A DNA stretch of 64,000 nt from Caenorhabditis remanei. Lineage: Eukaryota > Nematoda > Chromadorea > Rhabditida > Rhabditidae. This document shows positions 12,157-24,400 of the stretch, piece after piece. The translations under genes and the position numbers were made by a program. Numbering within the stretch: the first letter of the stretch is position 1; each line of letters starts with the position of its first letter. Below the pieces are notes generated by a model. That model made no database searches. It was given only the letters and a program-made list of their open reading frames with translations, and was not told the origin of the DNA. Where the stretch lies: contig NC_071330.1 in the NCBI RefSeq assembly GCF_010183535.1, forward strand, positions 3,949,717 to 4,013,716, written 5' to 3'.

Positions 12157-12318
12157 TTGCCGTAAATACTGTATTATAACGGCATGCCGTTATATGTTTC
12201 AACTGCTTCGGAGAGAATTTTTGTGGTTTCAGAAATTTATTATAATTAAACAAAGACAAATAGTATATATGGGGTGCCGCTATAATACAGGTGCCGTTAT
12301 AATACTGTATTTACGGTA
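12157..12318. mobile_element. Small palindromic MITE with CCGTAAATACTGTATT arms
   Basis: Left end TTGCCGTAAATACTGTATT, right end AATACTGTATTTACGGTA, each followed inwards by a TTATAACGGCA-type motif. About 160 bp and non-coding. The target duplication is unclear. Confidence 0.65.
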
Positions 12319-12784
12319 TCTCACAAAAATTAAACTAACTGTCCTCACTGACCTAGTAATTCAACAATTACATTGTCGCAACATTTAGATTTTATTGTGT
12401 CTGAAGTCTCTTTCTCCGTTATAATGCCTTCTGTTTTGACCTCGTCGCAAAGTTGGTATGTACTTCCTCGCCGGGTAGAGTATCGAGAGGAGATTCAAAT
12501 CAAACATTGTCTGAGTAAGTGAAGACATACAAGGCGTGTAGTGCGGGAATGATTGATGGATTCTTTTTTGCAAATTGCTGTTTTTTTAAATGTCTATGAG
12601 ATTTGCCTGAAAGCTTCGTTGTTATTTTATAATTGAGATTGCACTAATTTCTTCCCTGGTGTGAAACTTTTTAAAATTTTTCTTATATTTCCGATCTGGG
12701 TGCCGGTTTTAGTTTTCAAGGCGATTTTAGAAAAGTAGTAACAAGGAAAGTATAATTTTTGACTGTGCAAAGATTTATTTTATG

Positions 12785-14035
12785 GGTGTGGGAAGAGAGT
12801 TGTGAAGCATATGGTGGGAAATGGTTCCAACTGATGAATATATTCATGTCGTTGGCAAGAAGACATTTGTTCACGCCATGATTTTCAACAAAAGACGTGT
12901 GAATATTCACTTTTCAACTCGGTCCCCTAATTCTTCTGGGATGTGAAACAGGTGTGGAGTTGAGGAAAGATAGCGTGGGTAGGTTACACAGAAAATGAAA
13001 TTTTTATTGCGAACTTGGGAGCGTGTGCCCGCATCAAGGTTTTCTATCTGATCGAAAACTCCGTTTCTTCGTCAGGGAACTGGAAAACAGACGAAGATGA
13101 GGGTTATGAATCTTGATTTAACATTTCGTATACCTTGAAATATTTTCAAACTTATTCAGAATCTTCTATTTTTTCCAACTTTTTTAACCTGTCGGCCATA
13201 AAGAGTATGCTGATTTGAATATTACTAGTTTTTGGTAGTGAAAAAGAACTTTTCAAGGAAAAATTCTGTTATTTTGAAGTTAAAACTCCTAAAATTTCAG
13301 GGTTTTTTGAATTCTAACAATTTTTTTGCAAAATATTGAGAATCTATCATTAAAATCAGCTTTTCTTGAAAAACTGTGCACGGATTGAAATCATGTTCAG
13401 TCAAGTTTTCAAAGTGTCGAGCATTTAGAGGAGTCGGTTGATTCGAGGGAATACGGTATTTGTTGGTTTTGCCAAGTGTTTTCCTTCGTGTGATGAGAAA
13501 CAAAGACATCCGATTTTGGTACTGTCTTTTTTCTGCTTGCAAATGAGAGCCAACATCGAGGGTTCTGAAGATCAAAATATTTGAAGAAATCCAGAAAGTC
13601 GAACTGAACGAGATTAATGACCTCATCTCCATCTATTTTCCAGTTCATTGACGAGGAAACGGAAATTCAGGAATAAAATGAAACTCTGTTGATTTTTGCC
13701 TTCTTTGAGAAAATAGCGAACCTTGCTGTCGGCACCCACTCAAAAGTTCCCAATAAAATTTTCACATTCAACCCACGCTAAATATCTTTTTTAGGCTCCG
13801 CATTTGTTCCTCGTTTTCAGACTTGCAAAATATCGGTCCGGCCCGTCAGCCCGGCCCGTTGCAAGTCTGCTAGTTTTAAAGTAATTGGACGACCGAGTTG
13901 AAATTTGAATATTCACACGTCTTTTTTTGAAAAGCATACAACTGCCGTGAACAAATGTTTCCAAGCCAACGATATGAATATATGTATCAGTTGGAACCAT
14001 TTCCAACCATATGCTCCGCAACGACTTCTCATAAT
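12785..14035. repeat. Inverted duplication enclosing about 1 kb
   Basis: Segments 12785-12925 and 13885-14035 are inverted copies of each other. Both can be read, on opposite strands, as related open frames starting MNIHTSF and containing ND MNI and ISWNHF. A 6-bp length difference between them keeps the frame. The spacer has no recognised gene; the 52-bp MITE at 13818 lies inside next to the right arm. It could be the ends of a transposon or a duplicated exon. Confidence 0.55.
13818..13869. mobile_element. Minimal 52-bp hAT-like MITE
   Basis: Only 52 bp, from CAGACTTGCAAAATATCGG to GGCCCGTTGCAAGTCTG, flanked by CTCGTTTT (13810-13817) and CTAGTTTT (13870-13877), an 8-bp duplication with one mismatch. 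It has the same ends as the 9166 and 10719 elements but almost no interior. Confidence 0.7.
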
Positions 14036-16022
14036 CTATGCTCTCTCTCTCTCCGTGTACCCATACAATAAATCTCTGTCTCCACACTTCCTGCCGTGCC
14101 ATTCCCTTGAGTATTCATCTTCCCAGTGAGATCCCTTCTTCTTATTCATTTCTCTCGAATGTTTCCATCTCTCACTTCTCTCTGAGTGTTCTCTCAACTC
14201 ATCCATCTTCTTGCAAACAGCTGGCACTGGCGGAGGTCTTTTGGCAGAAGAAGGGATGACGTCAGGTGGCGGGAAAAAGAGAACACATGTTGGTTTTGTT
14301 TCAAGGTTTCTCTACTCTGTTCTCTGTGTACTCAAACAGTGTATCTGTTACTCTTCGAAGGTTTCCCATGGACTTTTCTAGAAAAAACTGTGGGATGTTA
14401 TTTTTTGTTCTCTCATAAATCCGAAGTTTGTTTAAAAGATTTTTTTAAAGAAATGTGAATTTCCTTTTTTCTCAAAAAAGAAATATATTTTTGTGTCAAA
14501 TTGTAAAGACACTATGAACAGCATAATATGAAGTCTTCACTCATCTTCAGTTATTTTCTCGGTGCCATTGTTAAAACGACGCCCTACCGAGACTGGGATT
14601 TCGGTGGAGCGCAGTTGCAATGTTTGTGCCTTTACTTGCGTTTTCAAATATTGATTTTTAAACAATGCATCGCTCTCAGAATTTTCTTATTTTTCGAACT
14701 TTTTTTCTCTGTTTCAGTTTTTTTTCCATGTCCTCCTACTAGAGGTTTCTTCTTCTTTTTTTGTTGAGAAATCTGATTTTTAACACAATTTTTTGTTGAA
14801 AAATAGAAATATTCATCTTTTTAAAAAACCTGTACTGATTTGAATCTTTGAAATATTTCAAATCCCTCCCTCCCATCAAAATTCAAGAATAACAGAACGA
14901 CCTCTAAAAAGAAACAGACAAAGAAGAGGATTATGTTTGATTTTGGCCAAAAATGAAAATAATAGGATCTTTTTTGAAAAACGGAGAGAAGGTGCCTCGA
15001 AATTTCTTTATTCTTTGAACAATTGTTTTGGGACATTTTTTTATTTATAAGCGGCGCCCTGACTTCAGTATTGAGGAAAATTCTTGTTCTTGCTTTCACC
15101 GTTGGAGTAATACAATTTTTGAAAGAATTTCACCGAGCCAATAAACTAACACTAATTGTGGTTTTTGGACATTTCGTGGGTCTTTGAAGTCCCAATTTCG
15201 TAGTTTACAACTTAATCACTTGATCAGTTTTCTCTTCCTCCCAACAATTTTTTTTCAAAGAATAGGTTTAATTACTCACGTTTGAGGTGTTCCTGATACA
15301 AAAGAGTCAAACATCTTGTAAAAAAGAAAAGGTCCAAAGCAAAACCTTACTGATTTTTGTTATTACTCTTTTTTTCTTCTCATTCACCGCACATGCTCGT
15401 TTTATTTGAACAATATCTGATTCATTCATTTTTCAGAGAACTGAGGTAATTCAGCGTCTTCGGACGCCACAATTCAACAAAACCACCAAAACCAAATCCA
15501 ACAAAATTTCTTGTAAGTTTTTATATCTTAAACAGGAAAGTATTTGGGCTTATAGCTTTCTTTAACCCAATTTCTTGAACCCAGCTCCAAGTCAATTTTT
15601 CATGTTACTTAGAATTCTGTATCAGTACCTTCTTTAAAGGCGTATATCTATAAAGTGGGCGGAGCTACCAAAAAGTTGTCAACTACAAAAATATGTAACA
15701 TTTCATGTAGATTAACTTTGTAGTCGAAAACTTTTTTGTAAATGCAGGCCCTAGGAAGTTGTCGGCGCTTGAAACAGAACATGTGTACTTTTTTCGGTAG
15801 CTAATTGAATGGAAAAAGTTATGACGACTTGCTTCATATCTCTAAAATAGTGTCTAGCTTAAAATCTTACTACAGTATGCTATTTGGACTATCAGGATTC
15901 TATTTCTGTCATTAGTATTGGCTGAATACTAATTAAATAACTTGAAAGCATCATATAAAATGGGTAACATGATTTCGCAAGCATTATGATTCATCATTTT
16001 CAGAAATAACACCAACATCATC
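14036..16022. other. Upstream region of the zinc-finger gene
   Basis: No firm coding exon. A foldback copy with TACCGAGACTGGGATTTCGG lies at 14562-14626. Possible untranslated exons of the next gene lie around 15438-15520, where TTTTTCAG is followed about 80 bp later by TTGTAAGT. The motif AAAAAGTTGTCAACTAC near 15668 recurs elsewhere in the window. Confidence 0.4.
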
Positions 16023-19000
16023 ATGTTCCTCTCTCTCCATCATATAAATCCGGAGTACATGGAGAAGATCAAGACACATTTGTGTGTGTAAGTTAAAACA
16101 TACAACCCCTTTTTAGTTCCATGTCTCAATTTCCCATTTCAATTGCAGAACCAAATATGAGAGCATGAAGAACTTCTTCCGGTGTAGCTTCCCTGTATCA
16201 AAAAATGAGTGTTGCTCGTATGTCGGTAGCTTGTCAGACGTCGATAATCATTTCGCCATGCATACGTGAGTTTTCAGTTATTGATTCATATCTTTACACA
16301 TTTTTTCTTAGTGGAGCCTACCGCTTCTACTGTTGGAAATGCAACCAACTCTTCCATGAGGAATCAGCGACTAATACTCATTCGAAAAACGGGTGTCCTA
16401 GAAGTGTAAGTTATTTTTATATGAAGTGATTCTGGTCATTGTAAGTTTTATTGTTTTTTCAGAAATCGGAATTTCTCGCCCACGATGAAAAGCTCGTTCT
16501 CTTCCATCGTAGAGCTAAGAACTTGTTTATCAAGCAGATTGATAGAGAGGATTACAAGAGGATTCACGAAGGAAACTTACAAATAATGAAAAGTTCTGTA
16601 GACAAAGATGTTCCTACATACGACGTTTCCGCTCCATTCAATTCTGCGAAAAGGGCCGCGCTACCAGATTATCCCACAAGACATCCCGATCATCGATCAA
16701 GTCGTCAAGTTTTTGACGCCGTCGCTACACCTAGATATGAAGATCAGCAGAACTTAGATGTGCGGTCACAACCAACCGCCCCTGGAAGATCTGAAGAGAG
16801 ACAAGTTCCACGCTTGCAACCAACTGCACCGAGTAGAACAGAAAGATCGGAGCCAACTGCGCCAATTCGAACTCCAAGACCAGAAACCGCGCCTGTCTCT
16901 GATCAACGACAGACTCACATCTCAGATCCTCGCCTGCAATCCATGTCTACTCCACAGGAATGCCGACCAGCACAGGAAAGAGAACGGGATTTGGAGCGCG
17001 AGTACTCTTCTGGCCAAAGACTCCAAACGTCGACCCGTCAACAGGATGCTGTTCCTACTGTTCCAGCACCAAGACCGGATTCCGAGAGACCAGCTTCACG
17101 TCCATCCGCCGGACCGGATAGAACACCAAGATCGGAACTCGGGCATGTACAAGAATCCGTTGACAATCATCAATCCGGGTTGTCAACTCCTCAAAACGAG
17201 GCCTCTCCCCGTACCTGCCCACCAAGACGAGAACGAGACTCAGGGCTTGATAGAGCAGCTCACCAAAGATTCCAAGAAACTACCCGTCAACAGGATCCTG
17301 CTCCTAGTGTTCCAGCACCAAAACGAAATTCCGAGAGGCTAGCTCCACATTATCAACAAAATGTTGGGGCGGACAGAACACCGAGACCAGAGCTCGGACA
17401 TGGACAAAAATCCGACATGTCTCCTCCTCTGAATGATGCCCCTCCACGTACCTGCCTACCAAGACGAGGACGGGATTTGGAACTGGAGTACTCTGCTGAC
17501 CAAAGACTCCAAATGTCAACCCGTCAACAAGATTCTGCTCCTATTGTTCCCGCACCAAGACCAAATTCCGTGAGGCCAGCTCCACAGCATCCCCAAAATA
17601 CTGCTCCACATCCGTCCGTCGGATCGGACAGAATATCGAGATTAGAAGTCGGACATGGACAAGAATTCGTATATAATCAACAATTTGGGATATCTACTGC
17701 TCACAATCAGAACGACGCCCCTCCTGGTATCTGCCCACCAGCACCAAGAAGAGAGTGGGGTTCTGAGTTGGAGAACGGAGCTCACCAAAGATTCCACGAC
17801 TCTGACCCTCGACAGGATAATGCGACTACTCCAGAACAGGAAGCCTCTCCTCGTGTCTGTCCACCAGCCCCCAGAAGAGAGTGGGGCTATGAGTTGGAGC
17901 ACGGAGCTCACCAAAGGTTCCAAGACTCTGACTCTCGACAGGTCTCTGTTCCTCCACGACCTGATCAGTTTGAATCCCATGGCCATTATCCTCAAGACTC
18001 TTGGCACAGTAATGGGCGAGCAGGGTTTCCAACACCTGCTCACAGCCCAAATGCTCCATTGCTCGGACCACCAGTAAATGAAGTGCCTCACCATCACAAC
18101 GGATTGCAGAATAGGGGACCTGGCCACCCTCTTCATCCAGTTTGGGGTGTTTTTGGGTTCCAAGGCAACAGAGATTCAAGACAACCAAATGGATACCAAA
18201 GTGGCCCACCCCCGTTTGTCCATCAACAGCCAGCAAACAATCAGTGGAACAACAACAACCCTCCAAACAGAAATGACTTTAGTCGGGATTACTGGGATCA
18301 TCAAAGACCACCACGCCATTCTAGATCACGCCATCCGTCCCCAGAACGTGGCGGAAACTGGAATAGGTCTCGATCAAGGAGTCGTCCGCAATCAAGAGGA
18401 CCGACCACTCCGAATACCAACCGTGATCGTTCTCCACATCGGTCGAAGTCTCGTCAGTCTCGTCGTTCGTCACCAGAGCCAGTCGTTCAACAAGAAAACT
18501 GTACTCAGACTGCTCCCGAAGAACCCAACCAAACTTCTCTGAGTGATCTAAGCGATGTTCGACGCATAATGAATAAATGGTTGTCTCGAAAAAGCAGTGA
18601 CGCAGATGAGGCGGTTCAGACGACAGACCACAACAACGTGATTGTTCACCATCAACAATCCGCGCATCCACTTTTGGGAAGTCCGATTTTCCTTCCGGCC
18701 ACCAAACCCAAACCTTTGAAAGAGCTATCTGAAAAAGATATTGAATTGAAGGCGGATCTTGAATTGAAAGCAAGGCTAGCTGAAATGCGTGTGGAACGAT
18801 ATTTTCCACCTCCACCGCCTCCACCACCTTCAGTGCCAGATCATGAGCATGTGGGAGCAAGACAGACGGAATCGATCACCGAGTCTCCAGCCTCAGCTCA
18901 GGCGGATGATCCACCTGCCACGGACCCCGCAACCAATCGCATCCATCAAGGCATTCAAGCTCTTAGGTTTACCCTAACTGGTCAATGTTCCAATCGTCCA

Positions 19001-20292
19001 CCTACTTCCAAACCATCACCAGTTTCTCCACCACGGCCTGCCTCAGTCCTACTTGCTCTCAAAGATAAAAATATCAAAACCGTTGATCAACTTCTTCGAG
19101 AAAGGCCACTCCAGCAAACTGAACGAGTTTCTAGAAAGCGAATCTCAAATCATGATGATGACTCGAATGTTCAAACTCAGTTTGCTCCAGATTGCTCCAA
19201 GCCAACAGTGAATGCAAGAAATGGGCGCGAGGAGAGTGAAGATCAAGCTCCAATCCAAAAACGATCAAGACCAACTTATTCGGAGACTGACTATTCTCCA
19301 TCTTCTCCAACCTACTCTGAAACCTCTTCATCATCAACGGAGAATTCTCAGAGACCACCAGCTCGTCCCAGTGGGTCTCCTCAACGCCATCAACCAGCGT
19401 AATAGAAATTTGTCTCAGTTTCATTCTATAACAAATCTTATTTTCAGATCGGTTTCGTTGAAGATTCAAACTCCTACTCAGTTCAAGACGACGCCGACAA
19501 AGATTCGTTACTCCCGAAGCTCAACGGATTCTGACGGCAGTGGTGGCTCCATTGGGGTTTCTGGTTAGTTTCTCTTTTATAGTTTTTAGTTTAAGATAGT
19601 GTTGGTTATGTCTTTTGATTAAAAAATTAAAAATGGAATAGAATTCTTGTGAATAGTTGACATTTTTTGCAAGTATCTTAAAACCTGTAATAGAGGAGCA
19701 CCTATTGGTGCTTGTTCGCAGCGGTATATCTCGGTTCCCAGAGGAAACATCAAAAAGTTGTAAACTGACAAAATATAGCTAAATAGTCATAAAATAATTC
19801 TTCAATTGAAAACATTTTCATATTTTAAGAGACAGCCGAGATAGGATGCTCCAAACTCTTGCTAGCGGGCGCGTTTCTGTTACAAGGGTTACGGTACTTC
19901 CCACCAGGTTATATATATCGACCTGTTTCTGGCAGCCAGTAAAAATGTTTCTATGCAATGTATAATAACAGATGCTTCCAAATCAGAATTCAATAGATTA
20001 CACTTTTTGAAAAGCATATGAGTTCCGATTAGTTCTAGATCTAATTCAGACGGTTAAGGTTTGGGGGTGTCTTAATTTAGGCTGGCTATGATTTAGTGGT
20101 TTTTACTTTATATTGGGTCAATTCCATTTTTTCCAAACTCATATTTTTTCAGTCCCCATCAATCACACAACACCAGTCAAAAGTCGTGGCACTTCCCTGG
20201 CAGTCAATTCCCATGGATCAAATAGAAATGCCAGTTTGTTGACTTCTCCGGAGAAGTATCGAACACGAAAAATGGCTCATCCAGAGAAGTAA
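16023..20292 (+). CDS. Large zinc-finger, Pro/Arg/Ser-rich protein
   Basis: Exons 16149-16265, 16312-16405, 16463-19398, 19448-19563 and 20153-20292 join in frame and end at TAA (20290-20292). A first exon at about 16023-16081 (MFLSLHHINPEYMEKIK) is likely, but its donor is unsettled: the strong GTAAGT at 16086 would break frame and a weak GT at 16082 keeps it. The N-terminus has two Cys/His clusters, one with CCSYVGSLSDVDNHFAMH and one with CWKCNQLFHEESATNTHSKNGC, suggesting two zinc fingers. The 2.9-kb exon is low in complexity: degenerate repeats of about 75-100 residues with DRTPRPELGHGQ, QRLQ.STRQQD and VPAPRP cores, an Arg/Ser stretch (SRSRSRPQSR), poly-Pro, and a Ser-rich end. Total about 1,150 residues. 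The composition suggests a nuclear RNA- or chromatin-associated role, but this is inference and no family is recognised. Confidence 0.75.
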
Positions 20293-21464
20293 TTTCCTCG
20301 GTTGTTCCCATCACACTGCTTTTCTGTTCTCGTGACTTCTAGTATATCATATCTTGACTCTGAAACTCTCTTGGCTCGATTCCCCCTTTGCTACTCGCGA
20401 TTCTGACATTGTCTTTGCGCGTTTTCCCCCTGACGCTAGTCTTCACCGTACTTGTGGGTCATGAATTTTCTATAGATTCTCAGCCCACTTTGGTCCACCA
20501 ACTCGTATGGAAGTTCTCTTCTGTACTCCTCAACCTCATTCGCGTATCTGTTTTGATTTTGCTCTTGTATTTTAAACTAACTTTTTGTTGGTTGTTCTGG
20601 ATTTTCAATCCATTTCGTAAAGAAATGAATTTATTTCTAACTTCAACAAAATATTTAGTATAAAATAGCATCTGCTTCCACTCACACCACTCAAATTCCC
20701 CACCGTCCCAATTCGAAATAAACAGCATTAAATAGGTTCTATAAGCACCAAAAAGTTTATGAACCTCATTTAGTGTTTTTGTTTTGTAAAAAGCAAATAG
20801 TGTGAATTTTGCTTTATTTTTTTTTGGAAATATTAATCTCTTTTGTCTTCTATCTAAATAACTATTGTATTTTTTGTCTTTGTCTTCATCATTCTGTCTA
20901 TTTTACAAGTTACACCTACCATGTCTATTCAATTATTATCTATTTACTGTATTGGATTTTTTACCCATGTCAAAACATCGGCAAGGTTTTTTTCCCAGTT
21001 CAGATTTAACATTATATATATATACTTTGGCTATGAATAAAACGTTCAAAAATATGTTGCGTTTTGTGTTGCTTAGATAACAAATTCGGTTTGTGGCAGA
21101 GAATATGCTTTTGGCTAATATCATGGCCGAGACAATGGAAAGAGGGCGTGGCTTATTTTAAGCTCGGGAATTTAGGTCCGCTAACACCGAATGTCAAGAA
21201 AGTTTGTTTTGACAATAGCCCTGGCCTCATCTTGAACGTTCTCTCAAATTCTGATTAATTAGCGCTTCCCAGAACCCCGCGAAGATCCTGTGTGAGTTCT
21301 AAATTCGAGAAAATTGTGTTCTGGGTTTAAAAAAATCAGAATCTGCTTCAAAAAGCAGATAATAGTTTTATAAAATTGAATCGGTTTATTTATATTACCC
21401 GTTAAAGGAATCACAAGTAAATAAAAAGTATCGCAGGCAGTAATGAAAATTATCTCAAAACTTT
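20293..21464. other. Convergent 3' flanks of two genes
   Basis: Holds the 3' UTR of the zinc-finger gene and the 3' flank of the minus-strand gene ending at 21465. T-rich, with a TA run at 21012-21023. No gene found. Confidence 0.5.
20717..20722 (+). terminator. Candidate poly(A) signal of the zinc-finger gene
   Basis: AATAAA lies 425 bp after the stop; a second candidate is at 21036-21041. Either could end the transcript. Confidence 0.4.
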
Positions 21465-24400
21465 TCAAAAATTATTCCTATTTGTCGCGAGATCTAGGGG
21501 GGACCGACTATTTGTCGGTACTGGTGGATAGTAGAGTTCCTTGCTGGCAGCAATCTGAAACCCGAAACATTTAAGTATAAACTATTCAATTTTTCTCATA
21601 CTAACATAGTTGTGACGTGCATAATTCTCCAAGAACTTTTTGATATATCGCAGAAAGTAATGAACATGTGTTTGTTTCATTATTTCCCGATTGGCTCGAG
21701 CGCGTCTGAGTTCTCGAACCAAATGGTTCGCCTCCATAATTCTAGCGTTGTCAGTGTGAACATCGATTCCTGGATCGACGACACCCAGGTGATCCAGAGC
21801 ATCGCGATACTAAAAATAAGTTATTTTTTGTAAGATTACGGTTAAAAAAGCAACTTACCATATCATCCAAGTGGATAGCACAACATTGGAACTTCGGTAG
21901 TTTAGCAATCTCCTTAGCATCATCCATTGAGTACAATTCATTTTTTACACAAATGAAGATCATAATGTAGGCATCGTTGGTGCGCACTAATCGCACTTCA
22001 CTCGTCTGTTTTCTCTCCAAGCACACTATGCACGGTGTGGATGCGTATCCTGGTATACTTTCAAGATTCATGAATTTGTTTTCCGTTTTCGATGTTTCAG
22101 ATTTCATAAAGTTGTCCTGGACATTGGAAGATGACGTTCCGAGTTGTGCCTTTTCTGGATTTCCAGAAAGCGTCAAGAACTCTGGTTTGGTTTCCTGCAG
22201 AATGTACGTCGAACTTTTGCCACCAGAGAAAGAATGTTCCACGTGGTTTTCAGAAGCCGGAGCCTCAGAATTTTCCTCTTTAAACTTATCCTGCTGTTCA
22301 TTGTGTTTTGGGTAGCAATTCGAGTTGAATGTCTGTAATAATTGAGTTTTAGAAGCAGACTAGCGAGATTTTTCACCGGCCGGGCTGGACCGGGTTTCAG
22401 TACAAAAACTAGGATTTTTGACTATTTTTGATTAAAAAATTCAAAAAATCTCGAACACGTGACGCGATCACAACGCCTCATTCCAGTCTCTCAAAATGCA
22501 AACATGAATACTACTATCACGGCACGCTTCTTACAACCGCGCTCTACCGAAATCGTAGAAAATTGTGTGCGAAATTGAGAGACTCAGAGAAAAAGAGACA
22601 TTTTTCAAGCGCATTTCGGTAGATCGTAGTCGTAAGAACATTTTCGTGCTAATATCGTGTTTTAGAAATATATATCGATTTTTTAAACCATTTGGGCCGC
22701 TTTGATGAGATTGTTTTAGGTTCATATCGAATAATGTATCAGTTTTCAGTTAGAAAAAAAGATTTTCGGAAAACAGAAAAACTTAGGCAAATACTCATTG
22801 ACTACCGTACTCATTGCCTACGGTTACTCATTGACTACGCTGTCTCATTGCCTACTCATACTCATTGCCTACGGACAGCTCATTGACTACGCTTGGCTCA
22901 TTGCCTATATATACTCATTGCCTACGCTTGACTCTTTGACTACGCTTGGCTCTTTGCCTACTCTTGCTCATTGCCTACGCTCGGCTCATTGACTCCCCTT
23001 TTTTTTACTTTATAGCAGAGATTCTGGAACTGGTAATTGGTGAATACCTACACGAGCCCAAGGAACGTTTCATGAAAGTTTGCAATAACAATAAGGAGTA
23101 CGCAATTTAGAAACTGATACCATTATCCTGAAGGTCAACTCTCAATGCAGATGTTTGATGGCGTAGGTTTCTGTATAAGTTATTTCATTGTGGACTCAAC
23201 TTCCATTTAGGGAGCTGCGTGATTCAGGCAATGTTTTTGGATAAGATAATACACAGCTGTAAAGTCTAGAATTACTATTATTTCTGGCTATGATTGTTCA
23301 ATCGCTTCCTATTCACAACAACTTTAACTAAATCATTTGTCTAAAATTAGGACACAATCTGGAAAAATCAGAATTAGGTAGTTAAATTCAACTTCAATGA
23401 GTTCTGACAAGAGAAGGTCCCCGAGTGTACCCCCCGGATTCGGCTTTTCTTTTTAAATTAAAAGTTCTAGAGTTGGACAGAACTTTGTAAGCTCGAACCT
23501 ATACGATCTGAATGGGTAATTATAGAGTTTACATACGAAACTATAGGGTTCAAATATGAAATAATTTAACCAGGGAATAATTTAGGTATTGGCTATTTAT
23601 CAAATATAGGAAAGTAGATAAATGTAGTAGTATATGAGTCATCCAGAGAATTGCTGCCGGATAGAGGTACCTTCTTACTGCAAGAAGAAAAGAAGAGGGA
23701 GAGCTTCTTTGTTTTCAGTACGAGACATTGGACTTGATCTACCCTATGATAATCCCATACTTGCAAACCGGGCCGAAACGGGCCGACACGGGCCGGGGCG
23801 TAACTCACTTCAAACTCAATATTATGAGCTCAAAAATATACCAAAATGTAGATCTCAACGAGTTCTATGTCCGTGACCCACTGCGGGCCGGATGGCTATT
23901 CGGTAATGTGCCGCGGGCCGGGCTAGAATGGTTTTTTTGGCCATTTTCGCGTTTTTTGGCACTTTTTCCCGGCCCGCGGCACATTACCGAATAGCCATCC
24001 GGCCCGCAGTGGGTCACGGACATAGAACTCGTCGAGATCTACATTTTGGTATATTTTTGAGCTCATAATATTGAGTTTGAAGCGAGTTACGCCCCGGCCC
24101 GTGTCGGCCCGTTTCGGCCCGGTTTGCAAGTATGGATAATCCCACTGAAGTACCCATTATCAGAGCTCCGAAAATTACCCACTGGTTCTACTTATTCTAT
24201 GATCAGGACCCTTCTTCGACTACTTTAGATTGTACTTCACAATCTTGGGAAACACATGCTCTTATGTCCCAAAAACAAATCTCAAATTAACCAGAAACCT
24301 ATATATAAAGTGTAGGTATTCACCAATTACCAGTTCCAGAATCTCTGCTATAAAGTAAAAAAAAAGGGAGTCAATGAGCCGAGCGTAGGCAATGAGCAAG

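Noticed and set aside
17642..18860. Minus-strand and alternative-frame ORFs across the zinc-finger gene
   Set aside because: Shadows of the long plus-strand coding exon, which has matching splice sites at both ends.
22798..22992. Leu/Thr/His-rich repeat peptides in the inverted ends at 22798 and 24371
   Set aside because: Translation of the CTCATTGCCTAC minisatellite; identical in both arms and not a gene.
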